The notes below the pieces were generated by a model that did no database searches, had not been told where the DNA came from, and worked only from the letters and a program-made list of their open reading frames with translations. The position numbers and the translations under genes are program-made. Below are positions 53,577-63,569 of a DNA stretch of 64,000 nucleotides, piece after piece. The stretch covers positions 2,914,001 to 2,978,000 of the forward strand of contig JARDVN010000001.1 in NCBI GenBank assembly GCA_028994555.1, given 5' to 3'. This DNA comes from Citrobacter amalonaticus (GTDB lineage: Bacteria > Pseudomonadota > Gammaproteobacteria > Enterobacterales > Enterobacteriaceae). Positions within the stretch are counted from its first letter, which is position 1. Every line of letters starts with the position of its first letter.

Positions 53577-54397
53577 ATGCTAATGGACTATACATCTATA
53601 CTTCGTTGTTTTAGAAAAAGTTGCCATATTTCTGCTATTGCATTAGCCGTCAGCGCTGCCCTGGCATCGTCTCAGGTTCATGCGGCGGTGACCACAACGG
53701 TCATCGCCGCGAGTGGGCAGGATATTACTTTAACCACCGGTGAGCAGCACACTACTGATGATCGGTTGGTTTTAAGCGCTTCAAATACGGGGACGATTAG
53801 GGGGGGAAGATGTGCTTCTCTCTACCACTTACCGCAACAGTGGTCGGTCCGTTATTGCCGCTTATGCCGGGGGGACAGGTTATTCTCAAAGGGGCAACGA
53901 TAAATCATTTAAATGCTATGACGGGTTTTGACCCTGACCGTACGCAAGCTATTCAGGCATATGGTCTGGGTTCGCTTGTTGATATTTCTGACTCCAGAAT
54001 AGAGAGCTTCAATTATATTGCGCAATTATCGGATGGTGCGACGGCCAGGTTCCATAATACGGAGATGATTGCGCATATGCATGGATTGACCGCTAAGGAT
54101 ATTGGCACAAGCATTCTTGTGACGGATTCTGATATCACATTCCTTGGCCAGTCGACCGGTTTCAATGCCCGCAATGGTGCACAAATCACTGCCCGGAATA
54201 CCTATATTCATGGTGATGTCAGTTATGGCTCGGCGGTATCCTGGGATTCAAATTATGCGGTACCCAACCAGACGCTGGCGTCCAAAGGCATTTATGATCA
54301 GGTTACTATCGAAACGCAACGCAATAACAACGTGGGTTACGGTATCTGGCAAATTGGTCGTTCCCAGATTTTGATGAACGATTCGCATATTATTACG
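53577..54397 (+). pseudogene. Truncated autotransporter/adhesin AT3, cut by IS1; two frameshifts
   Basis: The start MLMDYTSILRCFRKSCHISA and hydrophobic IALAVSAALASSQVHA form an extended-type signal peptide. The passenger looks like the pertactin/AIDA-like beta-helix kind (GGQVILKGATINHLNAMTGF; VTIETQRNNNVGYGIWQIG). Frames break at G7 (53800-53806) and G6 (53869-53874). After correction 273 codons run without a stop up to the IS1 end at 54398; no barrel domain is present anywhere nearby, so the gene is non-functional as a secreted protein. Confidence 0.82.
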
Positions 54398-54412
54398 GGT
54401 AATGACTCCAAC

Positions 54413-54916
54413 TTATTGATAGTGTTTTATGTTCAGATAATGCCCGATGACTTTGTCATGCAGCTCCACCGATTTTGAGAACGACAGCGACTTCCGTCCC
54501 AGCCGTGCCAGGTGCTGCCTCAGATTCAGGTTATGCCGCTCAATTCGCTGCGTATATCGCTTGCTGATTACGTGCAGCTTTCCCTTCAGGCGGGATTCAT
54601 ACAGCGGCCAGCCATCCGTCATCCATATCACCACGTCAAAGGGTGACAGCAGGCTCATAAGACGCCCCAGCGTCGCCATAGTGCGTTCACCGAATACGTG
54701 CGCAACAACCGTCTTCCGGAGCCTGTCATACGCGTAAAACAGCCAGCGCTGGCGCGATTTAGCCCCGACATAGCCCCACTGTTCGTCCATTTCCGCGCAG
54801 ACGATGACGTCACTGCCCGGCTGTATGCGCGAGGTTACCGACTGCGGCCTGAGTTTTTTAAGTGACGTAAAATCGTGTTGAGGCCAACGCCCATAATGCG
54901 GGCAGTTGCCCGGCAT
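54413..54916 (-). CDS. insB: IS1 transposase subunit InsB
   Basis: 167 residues ([20 protein letters not shown] to YLNIKHYQ), the catalytic DDE part of IS1. It is normally made as an InsAB' fusion by -1 frameshifting at the A6C slip site, which is intact here (GAGTTTTTTAAG on the plus strand near 54851). Confidence 0.95.
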
Positions 54917-55110
54917 CCAACGCCATTCATGGCCATATCAATGATTTTCTGGTGCGTACCGGGTTGAGAAGCGGTGTAAGTGAACTGCAGTTGCCATGTT
55001 TTACGGCAGTGAGAGCAGAGATAGCGCTGATGTCCGGCGGTGCTTTTGCCGTTACGCACCACCCCGTCAGTAGCTGAACAGGAGGGACAGCTGATAGAAA
55101 CAGAAGCCAC
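54835..55110 (-). CDS. insA: IS1 protein InsA
   Basis: 91 residues with zinc-finger cysteines ([10 protein letters not shown] and [10 protein letters not shown]) and a helix-turn-helix. InsA binds the IS1 ends and represses transposition. Full length and intact. Confidence 0.95.
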
Positions 55111-55165
55111 TGGAGCACCTCAAAAACACCATCATACACTAAATCAGTAAGTTGGCAGCATCACC

Positions 55166-55941
55166 CAGGTCAGTAATAATATCATGTGTCACGCTCTCTG
55201 TTTTGACGGGGTGCGCATCTCACTCCTCTATTGATGCGAAGAAAACGACATCGCAGGCGGAGAGTCGTACTCTAAATTCGACGTCAACCCCCCTTGCTGG
55301 AGGATAAGGATATTTTTGGCAATGAAACCACGCTGGCGGTTTCTGAAGATGATATTCAGGCGGCACTGGCAGAGGATAATTTTCGTGTACCGTTGAATTC
55401 GGCAGTCATACTGGTTCAGTCTGGCAGTCGGGCACCAGAGACTGTCATGCAGCAGGAAATGAGCCGCTATTACACGATTGCGACGTTCTCAGGCATCCCG
55501 GACAGACAAAGAAAAGCGCTTTGCAATAAAGATAAAAGCAAAGACGAAAATCAGGACGCCGCGGTTGCTGAGAATACCAACTGGATGCAGGCGCTACGCT
55601 ATGTTGCGGCGAAAGGGCATCAGAAAGCGATTATCGTTTATCAGGAGACATTGCAGTCCGGCAAATTTGACGCCGCGACCAAAAGCATGGTCTGGTCGGA
55701 TTTTAAAACAGGGAAACAGCCTGACAGCACATCGCTACGCTATCTGGTGCGTTTCACGCTGGTGGATGTCGCGAGTGGCGATTGGGCCACCTGGTCACCC
55801 TCCAATTATGAGGAAAAGCTGCTAACCCCACAGCCAGGGCAGAAAAATAGCGCAGACGCCGTGACGGAACAGCAGATTGCGCAACTTAAGCAACAAACGT
55901 ATGCCGCAATGGTTAAGGACCTGGTGGCGCGTTATCAGTAA
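55166..55941 (+). pseudogene. Putative lipoprotein gene, 5' end lost at the IS1 junction; one frameshift
   Basis: Frame ending VARYQ at 55941 continues upstream if one C is removed from the C6 run at 55288-55293, giving ISCVTLSVLTGCASHSSIDA, with a clear lipobox (LTGC). The sequence before that runs directly into the IS1 end, and no start codon with a ribosome site exists between, so the N terminus was probably removed with the IS1-associated deletion. About 240 residues remain ([40 protein letters not shown]). I do not recognise the family. A TTG at the IS1 end (55152) could serve as a chance start. Confidence 0.6.
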
Positions 55942-56076
55942 CAAACCGAGCTTACGGATGCTAGCTGCGGGCTGGACAACAGGTTCCGGCCTTCCTTTCC
56001 ACACTGGCGCGGAGAAGACACGATCTTACGGTCTCAACGTACGGGCCGACTCTGTCAGCTAAAACCGCTCCTCAAC

Positions 56077-56874
56077 TTACTCGCTCACATAGAGTGAATT
56101 ACCCCGATAGCCGATCCGGTGTGAAAGCTCCAGCGCAGCGGCTGAGATCATTTTCCCCAGTTGCTCTATTTTTTGCCGATCGTCCTTCACTTTAGAAAAT
56201 AAACTGGCGACGCTGATGGCTGCGCTAACACGTCCGTGGAGGTTGTACACCGGCGCTGCGAGGCAAAAGACTTCGCTGTTATGCTCTCTGTCATCGACCG
56301 CATAACCTTGCTGTCTGGCCTGGGCGAGTATAGACATAAACTGTGCTTCATCGGTGATGGTATACGGAGTAACCGGTTGCAGACCACCGGTTCGTTTTAA
56401 TATTGCGCGTACCTCGTCATCGGGCAGAGTGGCGAGAATGGCTTTACCCAGCCCAGTACAGTACAGTGGGTTACTGGAGCCTATACGCGCCGAGGTTCTG
56501 ACGGAATTGGGGCTTTCAATCTTGTCCAGGTACACCAGCTCATCTTTATTAAGAATCGCGAGGAAGGCCGTTTCGCCTGCGGTTTCAACCAGATTTTCCA
56601 GCGTGGCGTGGGCGACATCGCGAAAAGGCGTTCTGTCGAGATAGTGAGCGCCGGTCTGGAACAGTTTCATGCCCAGCCTGAACGTTTTCTGTTTTTCGCT
56701 GGTCTGTTCCAGATATCCTTTTTCCAGAAGGGTATACAGAATATCGAAAGTCGTACTTTTCGGGATGGCCAGAAATTTGCTGATCTCTGAAATGGTGAGA
56801 TCTTCTTTGCTCTGCGCAATCAGCTCCATGATTTCCAGTGCCCGCGCGACAGAGCGGTTAATCTTCTCAGACAC
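56077..56874 (-). CDS. IclR-family regulator of the sugar-acid operon
   Basis: 265 residues: an N-terminal winged helix (SVARALEIMELIAQSKEDLT; ISEISKFLAIPKSTTFDILY) and a C-terminal IclR effector domain ([40 protein letters not shown]). Similar to KdgR, which senses 2-keto-3-deoxygluconate. It is the last gene of the minus-strand operon, 99 bases after the aldolase gene, and may have its own promoter in that gap. Confidence 0.88.
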   Translation of the reverse strand: MSEKINRSVARALEIMELIAQSKEDLTISEISKFLAIPKSTTFDILYTLLEKGYLEQTSEKQKTFRLGMKLFQTGAHYLDRTPFRDVAHATLENLVETAGETAFLAILNKDELVYLDKIESPNSVRTSARIGSSNPLYCTGLGKAILATLPDDEVRAILKRTGGLQPVTPYTITDEAQFMSILAQARQQGYAVDDREHNSEVFCLAAPVYNLHGRVSAAISVASLFSKVKDDRQKIEQLGKMISAAALELSHRIGYRGNSLYVSE

Positions 56875-56973
56875 GTTCTTCCCTCACTGTAGTTTTAATG
56901 AGCCGCAGTATAGCCAGGCGGACTTCATGAACACAATGAAGGAAAAACGCGCAGGGCAATGCGCCGGGGTCAT

Positions 56974-57621
56974 TTATCGCTGCTTGTTATCGCGAAAAGC
57001 CCGGATAAATGCCTCGCCCTGTCGGGTGATTTTCTCCCATTCGCCATCTCTTACCCACTGTTTGTTGGTCAGCGCACTGCCGACACCGACCGCAAACGCG
57101 CCCGCGCGGGCAAAGCTTGCTGTATTTTCAACCGTGATGCCACCCACTGGGATCAGCGCGAGATTATCCAGCGGTCCCTGGATCTCTTTCAGATAATTGA
57201 TGCCCAGGCTGTTTGCTGGAAAAAGCTTCAGCAGATCCACACCAAGACGACAGGCCTGGAGGATTTCGGATGGTGTCATCACCGCCGGGATCATCAGTCG
57301 TTGCTTCTCATGAACCATAGAGATGACGTCGGGATTGAAATCGGGCGACAACACAAAATCAGCGCCAGCATCGATCACCAGTTGCGCCATCACGGGATTG
57401 ATGACGGTACCGGCACCCACCTTCATCTTGTCTCCCATTTTCGTTTTTAGCGCAGTGATGCTTTCCAGATAACGCGTGGAATTGCACGTCACCTCTATCA
57501 CCTCAACGCCACCTGCATATAACGCTTCAGCCAAAGGCAAAACAGATTCAGGCTCGATACCGCGCACGATGGCAATCACTCCGGTCTGTTCTATAGCGTG
57601 AATAACGCGATGTTTAATCAT
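56974..57621 (-). CDS. KDPG/KDPGal-type aldolase (Eda/DgoA family)
   Basis: A 215-residue class I aldolase producing pyruvate and a triose phosphate from a 2-keto-3-deoxy-6-phospho sugar acid. The family pattern is present: GVIAIVRGIEPESVLPLAEA, the catalytic glutamate in GGVEVIEVTCNS, GAGTVINPVMAQL, and the Schiff-base lysine in VDLLKLFPANSLG. KDPG and KDPGal aldolases cannot be told apart from this alone. The neighbouring DgoK-type kinases favour KDPGal-like substrates. Confidence 0.88.
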   Translation of the reverse strand: MIKHRVIHAIEQTGVIAIVRGIEPESVLPLAEALYAGGVEVIEVTCNSTRYLESITALKTKMGDKMKVGAGTVINPVMAQLVIDAGADFVLSPDFNPDVISMVHEKQRLMIPAVMTPSEILQACRLGVDLLKLFPANSLGINYLKEIQGPLDNLALIPVGGITVENTASFARAGAFAVGVGSALTNKQWVRDGEWEKITRQGEAFIRAFRDNKQR

Positions 57622-57666
57622 TGATAACCTCTGTAAAAAGTCAGGGAGATTTCCTCCCTGACGATA

Positions 57667-58975
57667 TTATTCTTCTACTTTTACCGGCTCTTTTACGATG
57701 AACCAGTAACACAGTGCGGCACAGGCCGCGATGATCCCACCGCTGACGAAGGCCAGGGTGTAAGAGCCAGTAACATCAGCAATCAAGCCAGTGGCAAGGG
57801 GGGAGAGCGATCCAGCAAAATAGCCGCCGAAGTTCTGGATACTGCCGACTGACGCCACCATGGAGGAGGGGGCAACGTCGCCAGGCAGCGCCCAGCCGGT
57901 CGCGGAGAGCGCGGAAAGCAGCGCCATTGCAATAACCAGCAGCGCTAATGTGGCAAACAGACCATCCACCATCGGCACGGCAATGACCGCAATACCCGCG
58001 AGTAACGCAGAGATACTGATGGTGACGCGTTTTGCTTTCAGTGAGTCGGTAAAGATATTTTTATCGATTAACCATTTGGAGATATATCCACCCATAATGG
58101 CGCCGACAATACCGCCGAAATAAGGAATACTGGCATAGATCCCTAACTCTTTAAGCTGAATGTTCTGGGTTTTCATCAAATAAAGCGGCAGGAAGGTGGT
58201 GAAAATATTCATCATCCACACATAGCAAAACCAGCCTAATATCATTCCCCAGATGCAACGGTATTTGAATAAGCCGCCCCAACTGATTTTTTCTGCATCA
58301 CCGGTCAGTTTTTCTGCGGTGCCACCGCCGCCTTCCTTGATATAATCCAGTTCTTCTTTAGTGATACTCGGGTGTTTTTCCGGCTGGTGATAAGCAAAAA
58401 TAAAGAACACCACGAAGACCAGTCCAATTGCACCGGCAATATAAAATAAAGAACGCCAGCCAAAAGGCACGATAATGGCCACCAGAATCGGTGGAGCAAT
58501 GGCTGGCCCCCATTTTGAGGCGGCATCCCAGAAGCCTGTAGCCAGCGCGCGCTCTTTCTTAGGGAACCACGAGGCCGTAATTTTGGCTGCGCCAGGCCAG
58601 CAGGGGGCTTCGGTAATGCCTAAAATTCCGCGTGCGAAAATCAGGGTCATCATATTGCTGCATGCCCCCGTCAGCATCGTGGCGCCGCTCCATAATGCGA
58701 CGGCCCAACCATACACTTTCTTAGGGCCAAAGCGGTCAACCAGAAAACCGGCCGGGAGTTGGCACAATGCGTAAATTAACGCGAATACCGACCCCAGAAG
58801 CCCAATATCCGTGTTAGACAGATTCAGTTCTTTCATCATATCGGGCGCGGCGATAGATAAACTCGCGCGATCCAGATAGTTAATTATCCCGCCGATTAAT
58901 AAGAGGAAAACAACAAACCATCTTTTACCGCCTCTTTTTTTTGACTACGGCACTTTCTTTTACGGTTGTGTTCAT
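57667..58975 (-). CDS. MFS sugar-acid transporter (ACS family, ExuT/DgoT-like); frameshift in an A/T run
   Basis: After correction of a T8 run (58935-58942) the product has 435 residues and twelve predicted helices, starting MNTTVKESAVVKKRGGKRWF. The family signatures INYLDRASLS and PAGFLVDRFGPKKVYGWAV with LGITEAPCWPGAAKITASWF are typical of anion:cation symporters for galactonate, glucarate or hexuronates. It sits inside the operon 45 bases upstream of the aldolase, so its substrate is probably the same sugar acid. Confidence 0.87.
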
Positions 58976-59010
58976 AACGTAAACCTTTATTTTTGTAGGG
59001 TACAAAGGAG

Positions 59011-60001
59011 TTAAATAATGTTTTTCCGTTTCGCCAACGCCAGTAATCCCTCTGCCGATAAGGATTTATTTTCTGGCGCGACGGTTATTTTTCCGTTAAA
59101 CCACGGGTCATGATCGATTAAGGTGGCGAACGCGAATTTAAGAACCTCTTTACCGCACACCACAATGTGCGTATCCGGCGGACAGTCAAAGGCCCGACTG
59201 TTTTTGACGGCCTGAAGATCATCCTGCAAGACGGCGCCGAGCAGTACGTTCGCTTTCTGGTTCAGCGATAAGGAAGCAAACATGTCCAGCACGCGAACCG
59301 AGAAACAGGTGCGGGAAAGCCCGGTCTGCAGACACTGGCGGGCCCCTTGTAATAACGACGGACTGTCGATGTCGGTCGCGAATTGATGCTGCAACGAGCT
59401 GGCCAGGATCGTGTGCCGGGTAATCACTTCCAGAAGTTCACCGCCCATGGTGGTCACGCAGCCTTCGATGCGGTTCTGTGCATCAATTTTGACAAATTTG
59501 GAATGCGAACCCGGTAAAATAATCAGCGCGGGTCCACGGATATCAAGGCTACTGAATACGCCAATCGCTTCCGTTTCTTCGCCACGCATCATGTCCATCT
59601 GCTCGACATTATCGAGTGAAACGGCGTCTTTGTGATTACGTATGCCAGGAACAAACCAGATGGGTTCATCGCTAATCTCTGGCAGATGCGCGGGAGTCAT
59701 GCCCTCCGCCAGTTCTTTTAATCCGGCTGGAGCGACAAGGTGGGGGGATCTCACATAAACCCACGTTGGAGGTAATCATCCCGGCGGAGAGGTAAATCAC
59801 CTTCGCGTCGCAAAGGATGCCCGCTTTTTGCTTTACCTCCTGTACGGCGTCGCTGACTCCTTGCATCAACGTGGCCGTACTGCCAGTGATGGCGGTGTCC
59901 CGGACGCCTGCGGAACGCGCGGCTTCAGCCAGTAATGTTCCGTCCTGCCAGGCGCAGACGCGGGTATTGGTGGTCCCGGTATCGATGGTAATAATGATCA
60001 T
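59011..60001 (-). CDS. dgoK: 2-dehydro-3-deoxygalactonokinase family protein, copy A; frameshift in a C/G run
   Basis: DgoK phosphorylates 2-keto-3-deoxygalactonate at C6. The 329-residue product has the ASKHA-type phosphate 1 loop TIDTGTTNTRVCAW, SAGMITSNVGLCEIP, MMRGEETEAIGV and the LPGSHSKFVKID motif common to DgoK. G6 at 59742-59747 breaks the frame in CEIPHLVAPAGL. Its start is 12 bases after the stop of copy B, so the pair is co-transcribed. Gene symbol refers to the family; the substrate is not proved. Confidence 0.82.
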
Positions 60002-60013
60002 CTTGTTTTCACC

Positions 60014-61024
60014 TTACTGCGGGTTATTTTGTATTGCGCGGGCGATGGCGCTCGCTCCGGTTATTGCCAGCATATCGATACTTTCCGCATCGGAAATAAT
60101 GTGGAAGCGAGCATTACGTTCTGCATAATGTGAAAAGATATGTTGGTATAAGGCGCAACGTGACGCATTTCCGATGAGGTAGACGTCACCGTTCAGATTA
60201 AATCCCTGGTGTTGGGCATCTGACAGCAGTTTGAGATCGTCACAGGCCATCGCGCTTTCAAGAAATAACTTTCTTTGCGCCGCCGTACTGGGTAAAGAAA
60301 ATTGTAAGAAGCGCGTCATTAATACGGTACGAAGGAAACCGCTTTGCGTAATAGAGCGGTACGCCGCCTCAATAACCATTTCATCTAACTTGGCGTCTTC
60401 GGCATGCTCTATGCTGGCGGCAACAAATGTCTGTTTCAGAATGGCGGCATAAACCTGACCACTGAGTGAAGTGATGCTGCCGGCGATTTCGCCTTTTTCA
60501 TTGATGGATATCAGCTTAGTGGTGGAGCCCAGTTCAATCAGCGTGCAGGGCAATGTTGGGTTCCAGGCTAACAATACGCCTGCGGCCTGCGTTTCTTCGC
60601 CACGCATGAGGTCGACGCCACTCAGGTTCTGCCACTGGGCCGTGGTTCTATTTTTTATCCCCGGAATCAGTATCACCGGGATATTCACCGGCAGCAGGGC
60701 ATTACCGGCAAAACGCACGGCATGTTTAGCCAGTTGTTCAATATCTGCCGGTGCTTCCCGGTGCGGTATTTCGTAAAGCCCCAGATTAGACGTAATCATT
60801 CCTGAGGCGATAATGAATTCAATTTCTTCAGTCGACAGTGAGTGCCTGTTAAGTAGTTCCTTTATTCCGGATGCCATCTCCGTTTTCAGAAATTCATTGC
60901 TTCCCTTGTCAATGGTGGAATTGACACCAGTCTGGACAACCGATCGGTCAATGACCTGGAGGTCGCCTGAATCCACAAGATACATTCGTGTTGCTGACGA
61001 GCCAGAATCTATAATAATAAACAT
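60014..61024 (-). CDS. DgoK-family kinase-like protein, copy B (divergent)
   Basis: 336 residues, full length and frame-intact. It keeps the P-loop-like MFIIIDSGSSATRMYLVDSG, ASGMITSNLGLYEIPHREAP and LMRGEETQAAGV, but the LPGTHSKW-type motif of DgoK is LIELGSTTKLISI here, with no histidine. It is thus a diverged paralogue of copy A rather than a simple duplicate; it may act on another sugar acid, or be a regulatory partner. Its start is 17 bases after the dehydrogenase stop. Confidence 0.8.
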   Translation of the reverse strand: MFIIIDSGSSATRMYLVDSGDLQVIDRSVVQTGVNSTIDKGSNEFLKTEMASGIKELLNRHSLSTEEIEFIIASGMITSNLGLYEIPHREAPADIEQLAKHAVRFAGNALLPVNIPVILIPGIKNRTTAQWQNLSGVDLMRGEETQAAGVLLAWNPTLPCTLIELGSTTKLISINEKGEIAGSITSLSGQVYAAILKQTFVAASIEHAEDAKLDEMVIEAAYRSITQSGFLRTVLMTRFLQFSLPSTAAQRKLFLESAMACDDLKLLSDAQHQGFNLNGDVYLIGNASRCALYQHIFSHYAERNARFHIISDAESIDMLAITGASAIARAIQNNPQ

Positions 61025-61041
61025 GGCTATTCCTTTATCGA

Positions 61042-62200
61042 TTAAAGGCTACGGGTTAAAAGATCGCGAAGCGCCTTCGCATCAGGCACGCGTGGGTTAT
61101 TGTTTAAAACCACATTCATCGTGGTTAGCACGTTATTAATGATCCAGTCGAAGTGCTCTTCTTTCACCCCAAGTTCGCTCAGCGTCGGCAGCATATTGAT
61201 GCCTTTCAGGAAGTTGGTGACGGCGGTAACGCTGCTTTGCGCCGCTTGTTCAGTGGTCATCTCCTGCGTGTTAACGCCCATGGCTTGTGCGATGGCGGCA
61301 AACTTCTCTGGAGAGGCGGACCAGGTGTATTCAAGAAAGACAGGGTAGAGCGCGGCAATCCCTTCTGCGTGCACCACATCCAGTAACCCGCCCATCGGAT
61401 GTTGTAGTGCGTGCGGTAATGTGGTTCCCGCACAGTCGATCGCCATTCCCGCGAGTGTGCTGGCTTGTGTCACCTTTTCCCAGGCGTCCAGACAGCTCAC
61501 GTCCTCGTAAACCCGCGGCAGGTTTTTCGTCAGCAGACGAATGGCCTGCAGGGACAGCATCTCACTGAATGGATTTGCGTTACGCGAGATATAAGATTCA
61601 AGGGCATGGAAAAGAACATCAGCGCCCGGACCAGCGATAACGCGCTTGGGCAGGGTGAGCATCAGTTCGGGATCGATGATGGCGGCGACAGGGTAGATCA
61701 GCGGATTAACCAGCCCTTTTTTTGTCATGCGTTTGCGGATTGGTAAATACGGCAGTCCGGTTCGCTTCGCTGCCGGTTCCAGCCGTGGTGGGGATTAATA
61801 TCACCGGTAACGCGTGCTGCGCCTGTTTTTTGCCAAACACGTAATCCCAGATACTGCCTTCATTGCAGGCGCAAAAGGCGATGCCTTTTGCCATATCCAT
61901 TGCACTGCCGCCACCGATCCCAATGACCAGATCGCAGTGTTTATCTCTGGCCAGCGCTGCGCCTTCTTCAACCAGTGTCGAAAGAGGGTTCTGCATAAAG
62001 CGATCGTAAATAGCAAAGGTAATCCCGGCATCAGAAAGCGCCTGTTGCGCCCGTTCGAGTTGGCCTGTGTGTTTGGTGCTGTCAGACACGACCAGTAACA
62101 CGTTCTGCCCGTGCTTCGCGGCTATCTCGCCTAACTGATTGAATTTCCCTGCGCCAAAATAAAACTTTACCGGATTGCTGTAATCAAATGTGCTCATCAT
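61042..62200 (-). CDS. Iron-containing alcohol dehydrogenase; frameshift in an A/T run
   Basis: A group III NAD(P)-dependent dehydrogenase of 385 residues. The cofactor loop GIGGGSAMDMAKGIAF and PTTAGTGSE are present, and metal ligands can be located as the Asp and His of GADVLFHALESYI and the two His of LPHALQHPMGGLLDVVHAEG. A T7 run (61717-61723) breaks the frame in NPQTHDKKGLVNPLIYPVAA. It is the first gene of the operon. Probably it interconverts a keto and a hydroxy sugar derivative; the substrate is unknown. Confidence 0.87.
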
Positions 62201-62412
62201 TTCTCCGTTTTGTTCGTATATACGGACCGTGTTCGTGTATATGATTATGATTGATCTATTCTTGAGCTAAATGCAATTCCTTTTGGTGAAACAATGAGCA
62301 CTATCACATTTTGAATGTGAAGCATTGGTTGGTGGTTTTCTTCTTGTCGGCTTTGTAAAATCCGCAATCAGTCCTATAGTCCACACAGTTTCTTTGTTTA
62401 CAGGATCCTCTG
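62201..62412. promoter_or_regulatory. Divergent promoter region with repeated GTTCGTATATA-like sites
   Basis: GTTCGTATATACGGAC (62212-62227) is a near-palindrome, and a second GTTCGTGTATAT starts at 62231, 19 bases on. Both lie just upstream of the dehydrogenase start at 62200. They are good candidates for the operator of the operon's IclR-type regulator. The same region drives the AI-2E-family gene in the other direction. Confidence 0.55.
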
Positions 62413-63529
62413 ATGCGTTTTAACGGACTGAATAAAGGCTTTTTCCTTTTTCTTCTCGCCATGGTGACATGGGCTTTCTTCGACGTGCTGTCACCGTACT
62501 TTTCCGCCATCTTATGGGCCGCGATTCTGACGGTCATCTTCTATCCGGTTAAAAATAAGCTGCGTTCGGCATTGGGAGAGCGCAACGGTGTGGCGTCTCT
62601 GCTGACGCTGGGTATTATCTGCCTGATTGTGTTCATCCCGTTAATGCTGATCCTCTCCTCGCTCGCCGTTGAACTGAACGTGGTTTACAACAAATTGCAG
62701 CATAACGACGCCCAGTTCCCGGAAGTGGTGGCGAGTTTGTTTGCTCATTTGCCGGAGTGGGCGCGAGCGTTTCTTGCCGATCACTCCCTCGATAACGCCG
62801 CTAAAATTCAACAGAAACTGTCTGATGTGGCGCTCAAAGGTGGGCAATATCTGGCGGGCAGCGCCTTCCTGATTGGCAAAGGGACCTTCGGTTTTGCGAT
62901 CAGTTTCGGCATCATGCTCTATCTGCTCTTTTTCCTGCTCAAGGATGGCCCGTTTCTGGTTCGGCAAATCCTCGACTCGCTGCCGCTGTCAAATTTTGTT
63001 AAGCAACATCTGTTCGCCAAGTTTGCGGCGGTCTCCCGGGCGACGGTAAAAGGCACCGTGGTAGTGGCGATCGTTCAGGGGACGCTCGGCGGGATAGCAT
63101 TTTACATTGTCGGTATTGAGGGCAGCATATTGTGGGGAGCATTGATGGCGTTTCTGTCACTGATCCCAGCCGTAGGTTCTGCAATTATCTGGGTACCTGC
63201 GGCTATCTATCTTTTTTCGACGCAGCAACTGTGGCAGGGCTTTTTCATTGTCGGTTTCTTCGTGGTGGTTGTCGGACTGGTGGATAATATTTTGCGCCCC
63301 ATTCTGGTCGGCAAAGATACCAAAATGCCGGATTACCTGATTCTTATCACCACGGTGGGGGGGCATGGAGATTTATGGCATCAATGGTTTTGTCATTGGT
63401 CCACTCGTTGCCGCGCTGTTTATCGCCTGCTGGAACATTCTTTCCGGGCGCGATCACGCGGGGAATGCTGAAGAGCTTGATAAAGATTTTATTGAGGATG
63501 GCATCGCGGAGGATAATAAATCCAAGTGA
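62413..63529 (+). CDS. AI-2E-family (UPF0118) membrane protein; frameshift in a G run
   Basis: 371 residues after correction of a G7 run (63357-63363). It shows N-terminal helices (LLAMVTWAFFDVLSPYFSAI), a periplasmic middle region, and the C-terminal helices with GALMAFLSLIPAVGSAIIWV and the NILRPILVGKDTKMPDYLIL family motif. Members include TqsA and Na+/H+ antiporter-like proteins; the substrate here is not known. Confidence 0.87.
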
Positions 63530-63533
63530 TGCA

Positions 63534-63566
63534 AATCCGGATGGCGGCAGATGCCCCATCCGGTCT
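63534..63566. repeat. REP-like inverted repeat between the AI-2E-family and polyferredoxin genes
   Basis: CCGGATGG (63538-) pairs with CCATCCGG (to about 63562) around CGGCAGATGCC. REP-type and located between convergent stops, so it could also serve as terminator. Confidence 0.65.
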
Positions 63567-63569
63567 CCA

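Larger units (their letters stand above)
54398..55165 (-). mobile_element. IS1 insertion sequence, complete (768 bp)
   Basis: The element begins with GGTAATGACTCCAACTTATT at 54398 (right inverted repeat) and ends in the complement of GGTGATGCTGCCAACTTACT at 55165, giving exactly 768 bp. insA and insB are on the minus strand. The flanks (ATTATTACG on the left, CAGGTCAGT on the right) are not a target-site duplication, so the copy probably made an adjacent deletion. Confidence 0.95.
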
